64,000 nucleotides of DNA, taken from assembly GCF_001570425.1 (NCBI RefSeq), contig NZ_BCSX01000011.1:124001-188000 (forward strand), written 5' to 3'. This document shows, piece by piece, positions 61,099 to 64,000 of the stretch. The position numbers and the translations under genes were made by a program. The notes under the pieces were generated by a model. That model was not told the origin of the DNA. It saw only the letters and a list, made by a program, of their open reading frames with translations, and did not search any database. Position 1 is the stretch's first letter. Every line of letters begins with the position of its first letter. The stretch is from Mycolicibacterium brisbanense. GTDB taxonomy: Bacteria > Actinomycetota > Actinomycetes > Mycobacteriales > Mycobacteriaceae.

Positions 61099-61539
61099 TC
61101 AGCGATCCGGCCAGCCCAGCGCATTGAACACCGAGACCGGGTTGAGGTAGTCGCGCCAATGCACGACCTCCCGGTTGCGGATCGTGATCACCGAGATGAA
61201 CCTGTTGGCGTACGGCCGGTTTCCGTCGACCGTGTGCCCTTCCGACGCGTACTCCAGGATGGCGACGCCTCGGTGCGGATCGTGGTACACGGACAGATCA
61301 AAACAGCGGTCGAGCTGCATCGCGGTCCCGTAGGGACGGTAGAGCTCCGCGAGCGCGTGCCGTCCGTCGACTCGCGGCGGGTACCCCGGCACCGTGATCA
61401 CGTACTCGGTGACGACGTCCTCTGCCACGAGGTCGAAGAAATGGCCTGGTTCCACAAGCCCGTCGAGCCCCTGCTCGATGATCCGAAAAAACGGGTCGAG
61501 CGCGGTGAAATCGTCAAGGTTCTCGATGGGCGTCTTCAT
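61099..61539 (-). CDS. NTF2/SnoaL-like protein
   Basis: 146 residues of the cone-shaped NTF2 superfamily: FFRIIEQGLDGLVEPGHFFD, VEDVVTEYVITVPGYP-like strand and HWRDYLNP near the end. Members include polyketide cyclases, isomerases and hydratases. Its start overlaps the stop of the NmrA-like gene by 4 bp (ATGA), forming a small operon divergent from the AraC regulator. Confidence 0.8.
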   Translation of the reverse strand: MKTPIENLDDFTALDPFFRIIEQGLDGLVEPGHFFDLVAEDVVTEYVITVPGYPPRVDGRHALAELYRPYGTAMQLDRCFDLSVYHDPHRGVAILEYASEGHTVDGNRPYANRFISVITIRNREVVHWRDYLNPVSVFNALGWPDR

Positions 61540-62419
61540 CGTGCACTCCTCGATTGTGTGGTCAGGGTGGATTGCTTCCAGGTTTGTGCGGCTTCTGCGG
61601 CGAACTCGGCGAAGCTGATCGGTGGCCGCCCGGTGACGGTCACGACGTCGTCGTTGGGGCGAGAGCCGTTGCCGTCGGCAATGGCTGAAGTCAGCCGGCG
61701 CAACATCGTTGTGTAGTCCCGGGGCACGCCTGCAGCGATCATGGCGTCGATCCAGCTGTCCTGGTCGATCGGATGGTAGGTGATCGCGCGGCCAGTAGCC
61801 ACCGAGATGTGTTGCGCTGCTTGTGACAACGTCAGTGCTTCTGGTCCGGTGGGTGCATAGGCGGCACCGGCGTGCGCGGAGGGGTTGGCCAGCGTGGCGG
61901 CCGCGACCGAGGCGATGTCGTCAGTGTGGACGTACGCCTCGGTGCCGTGGCCGTTCGGCACGGCGATCGTGTCGTCGACGGGAATCAGGAAGCTCTCGCT
62001 GAAGTTCTGCATGAACCACGCAGGTCTGATGATCGAGGTGGTCAGCGCCGATCGAGACAGCAGGTCGAGTTCCACGGCGCGAACCGGAAGGTCCGCAGGG
62101 GCCAGCTCCATTGCATACGCGCTGAGATAGGTGACGTGGTCGACGCCGGCTTGCTCGGCTTGGTCGAGGAAGCCGGACACGATGCCGGCGTAGTCCATCC
62201 GCATGACGGGCGCGACCAGGTATACGGCGCCGACGTCGGCAAGTGCAGGCGCGAAAGTTGTTGTGTCATCCCAGTCGAAGGTGATGTCGCTGCCGTGGCG
62301 CGAGGCGGTGCGTACAGCTGTGCCCTGCTGGGCCAGCTTTGCGGCTACCCGTGAGCCGGTTTTCCCGTCGCGCCGAGCACCAGTGTGGGCCGGTCTGTGT
62401 TGTCGTCCATGGCATCCAT
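61536..62419 (-). pseudogene. NmrA-family NAD(P)-binding protein, frameshifted near the N-terminus
   Basis: From ATG 62419 the sequence reads a proper start (TDRPTLVLGATGK) then hits a stop. The continuing fold (TGSRVAAKLAQQGTAVRTAS to QTWKQSTLTT) lies one frame over, to 61536. Only four A residues occur where five would give GATGKTGSRVAAKL (62360-62363 on the plus strand are TTTT). A restored gene would have about 294 residues with a GATGKTG dinucleotide loop. It may be a true inactivation or a homopolymer base-call error. It is divergent from the AraC gene. Confidence 0.75.
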
Positions 62420-62486
62420 GTTCGTCTCGTCGAATGAGCTCCTCAATGGCCTTGACGCTCATTTCTTTGTGCGAGACGCTCAATCG

Positions 62487-63410
62487 GTGGATCCTCTTCA
62501 AGAGCATCTGGTGCGTGCCCGCGCGGTAGGGGGTGTGTTCGCACGGTCCGCCGCGGTCCCGCCCTGGGGGCTGCGGCTTCCGGGTGCCATCCAGCTTGCC
62601 GTTCATGCCGTCGTCCAGGGGACCGCCTGGTTATGGGTCGACGGGATCGGTGATCCGGTCGAGCTTCGGCCAGGAGATCTGGCCTTTGTGCGCGGTGGGC
62701 CCGATCACTGCATCGCCCATGAGCCGGGCGCACCCTGTGCGCTGCCGGACGAATTCCGATCGCTGCAGCCCGCCGACGAAGCGGCGCTGTCCGATAGAGC
62801 CTCGGTTTTTCTTTGTGGCGCTTACCGTTTCGCCGGAGATATCGGGCGCGGCCTGGTCGACGCGCTGCCGTCGGTGTTGCCGCTGCCGGCGAACATCGAC
62901 GATCCGATCCACTCCGTCGTGGCCTTGCTGTCGCGCGAACTGCAGCACGAGAATCCGGGACGTCAAACGGTGCTCGACAGGCTGCTCGACGTTCTGGTGG
63001 TATTCGGGCTGCGGGCAGGATTGAGCCGCAGCACGACCCCACCCGCGTGGTTTCGCGGCGCATCCGACGCGCGTCTGGCACCGATCCTCGAGGTGATCCA
63101 CGCTGAGCCCGAAAAGCCTTGGACTGTAGAAGAATTGGCGAAGCTGGGCCATATGTCCCGGGCCACCTTCGCCCGGACGTTCCAGCAGGTGGTCGGGGAT
63201 TCGCCGATGAAATATCTGACGGACTGGCGGATGACGTTGGCTCGGGACCTTCTGCTCACATCGGAAGCGACGCTGGACGAGATCGCCGCTCAGATCGGTT
63301 ATGGCTCGGTGTACGCCTTCGCCACGGCGTTTCAGCGCCACCACGGTCAGCCGCCGCGGCGCTGGCAGGCCGCGCAGGCTGGTGTGCAGAGAGCATCGGT
63401 CGACCACTGA
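62487..63410 (+). CDS. AraC-family transcriptional regulator (cupin-type)
   Basis: I chose GTG 62487 (307 residues), since relatives begin with a (M)DPL...RARG..F motif and this leaves a 67-bp divergent promoter; the reading from 62385 overlaps the opposite gene. The N-terminal half is a cupin_6-like sensor (VPPWGLRLPGAIQLAVHAVV, LRPGDLAFVRGGPDHCIAHE) and the C-terminal ~100 residues hold two AraC helix-turn-helix motifs (MSRATFARTFQQVVGDSPMK, LDEIAAQIGYGSVYAFATAF). It probably controls the divergent NmrA/NTF2-like operon. Confidence 0.85.
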   Translation: MDPLQEHLVRARAVGGVFARSAAVPPWGLRLPGAIQLAVHAVVQGTAWLWVDGIGDPVELRPGDLAFVRGGPDHCIAHEPGAPCALPDEFRSLQPADEAALSDRASVFLCGAYRFAGDIGRGLVDALPSVLPLPANIDDPIHSVVALLSRELQHENPGRQTVLDRLLDVLVVFGLRAGLSRSTTPPAWFRGASDARLAPILEVIHAEPEKPWTVEELAKLGHMSRATFARTFQQVVGDSPMKYLTDWRMTLARDLLLTSEATLDEIAAQIGYGSVYAFATAFQRHHGQPPRRWQAAQAGVQRASVDH

Positions 63411-63479
63411 TCTGCCGCGCGGTCCGGGGGGTTGGATGCGCGATGAGTGGCTGTCAGTGTGCCCCGGCAGTATGGAGGC

Positions 63480-64000
63480 ATGGCAACCCGCGAACAGGCC
63501 CAGACGATTCTTGAACAACTGGCCGGGCCTGCCGCTGTGCTGCGCGATGACCAGTGGACCGCGATCGAGGCGCTCGTGGTGCAACGCCGCCAGGCCCTGG
63601 TCGTGCAGCGCACCGGGTGGGGCAAGTCGGCGGTGTACTTCATCGCGGCCAAGCTGCTACGCAGCAGAGGCCACGGTCCGACGGTGATCGTGTCGCCGCT
63701 GCTGGCCTTGATGCGCAACCAGGTCGTGGCCGCCGAGCGCGCGGGGGTGGCCGCCGCGACCATCAACTCCGGCAATGTCACCGAATGGGACGCGATCCAT
63801 CAACGGGTCGCCGCAGGTGAACTCGACGTCCTTCTGGTGAGCCCGGAACGGTTGAACAACCCCGACTTTCGAGACAACGTTCTGCCCGCGCTCGCGGCTG
63901 ATGCCGGCCTGGTGGTCGTCGACGAGGCGCACTGCGTGTCCGACTGGGGGCATGACTTCCGCCCCGACTATCGACGCATCCGCACACTGATCGCCGAACT
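63480..64000 (+). CDS. RecQ-family ATP-dependent DNA helicase (3' part outside window)
   Basis: The first 173 residues are visible. RTGWGKSAVYFIAAKLL is the Walker A region (motif I, with GxGKS), SPLLALMRNQVVAAERAG is motif Ia, and VVDEAHCVSDWGHDFRPDY is the RecQ DEAH box and aromatic loop. This is a DNA-unwinding enzyme in repair or recombination. ATG 63480 has GGAGG directly upstream at short spacing, so a slightly different start is possible. It is unrelated to the adjacent regulatory genes. Confidence 0.88.
   Translation, partial: MATREQAQTILEQLAGPAAVLRDDQWTAIEALVVQRRQALVVQRTGWGKSAVYFIAAKLLRSRGHGPTVIVSPLLALMRNQVVAAERAGVAAATINSGNVTEWDAIHQRVAAGELDVLLVSPERLNNPDFRDNVLPALAADAGLVVVDEAHCVSDWGHDFRPDYRRIRTLIAE

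Noticed and set aside
62385..62486. Upstream start of the AraC regulator
   Set aside because: It overlaps the start of the divergent NmrA-like gene and precedes the conserved DPL...RA-G start of cupin-type AraC proteins.

Overview
The window is high-GC actinobacterial DNA, almost certainly from a rapidly growing Mycobacterium (Mycolicibacterium). The evidence is a cholesterol side-chain and ring catabolic cluster ordered as in M. tuberculosis (ddn, fadA5, cyp125, fadE28/29, chsH2, chsH1, ltp2 ... chsH3, kstD, hsaE, hsaG, hsaF), KstR-type operators, an ESX-type secreted protein pair, F420-type enzymes and many GTG/TTG starts. No tRNA, rRNA, CRISPR array or transposase was recognised.

Region 1 (1-16.8 kb) looks like a regulated catabolic cluster for an unidentified, possibly N-heteroaromatic, substrate. 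It holds two FAD hydroxylases of the 2,6-dihydroxypyridine hydroxylase type, a VOC-domain lipoprotein, an NmrA-type reductase, two HSL-like hydrolases lacking the canonical nucleophilic serine, a large LuxR/LAL ATPase regulator, an operon pairing a Rieske-fused ThDP enzyme with a Rieske-fused glutamate-synthase-like FMN enzyme, a DUF3500 protein, a GAF/PucR-type regulator and a frameshifted PPOX-family gene. A 20-bp palindrome, CATCAGTCA-NN-TGACTGATG, recurs at four promoters. A second motif, GGACTGTGTG-N4-CACAGCA, occurs at the PucR regulator's own promoter and at the second hydroxylase promoter. These suggest two dedicated regulons. This is the best candidate for an undescribed system.

Region 2 (16.9-19.8 kb) encodes two tandem secreted histidine phosphatases with long low-complexity tails.

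Region 3 (19.9-28.1 kb) is the first half of the cholesterol cluster. A KstR operator lies between divergent fadA5 and cyp125, followed by a tightly overlapping fadE28-fadE29-chsH2-chsH1-ltp2 operon. Next to it (28.2-30.1 kb) are a PPE/EspB-like protein (WQG) and a partner with a YxxxD motif and seven 7-residue repeats, at the position PPE63 occupies in M. tuberculosis.

Region 4 (31.1-55.5 kb) is a surface-glycan island inserted between the two cholesterol halves. It has several GT2 glycosyltransferases, a flippase, a polysaccharide deacetylase, an ATP-grasp enzyme, a condensation-fold acyltransferase, CDP-glucose synthesis genes (cytidylyltransferase and 4,6-dehydratase), a sugar C-methyltransferase and a degenerate paralogue, a PIG-L deacetylase, an F420-dependent oxidoreductase, a UDP-galactopyranose-mutase-like flavoprotein, a two-domain GT2 protein, two divergent GH16 hydrolases, a large polytopic membrane protein and small accessory proteins. 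The logical product is a branched or modified deoxyhexose-containing envelope glycan.

Region 5 (55.6-61.1 kb) is the second half of the steroid cluster: chsH3 and kstD diverge from hsaE-hsaG-hsaF across a KstR operator. Region 6 (61.1-64 kb) has an NTF2-like protein, a frameshifted NmrA-like gene, a divergent AraC regulator and the 5' part of a RecQ-family helicase running off the window.
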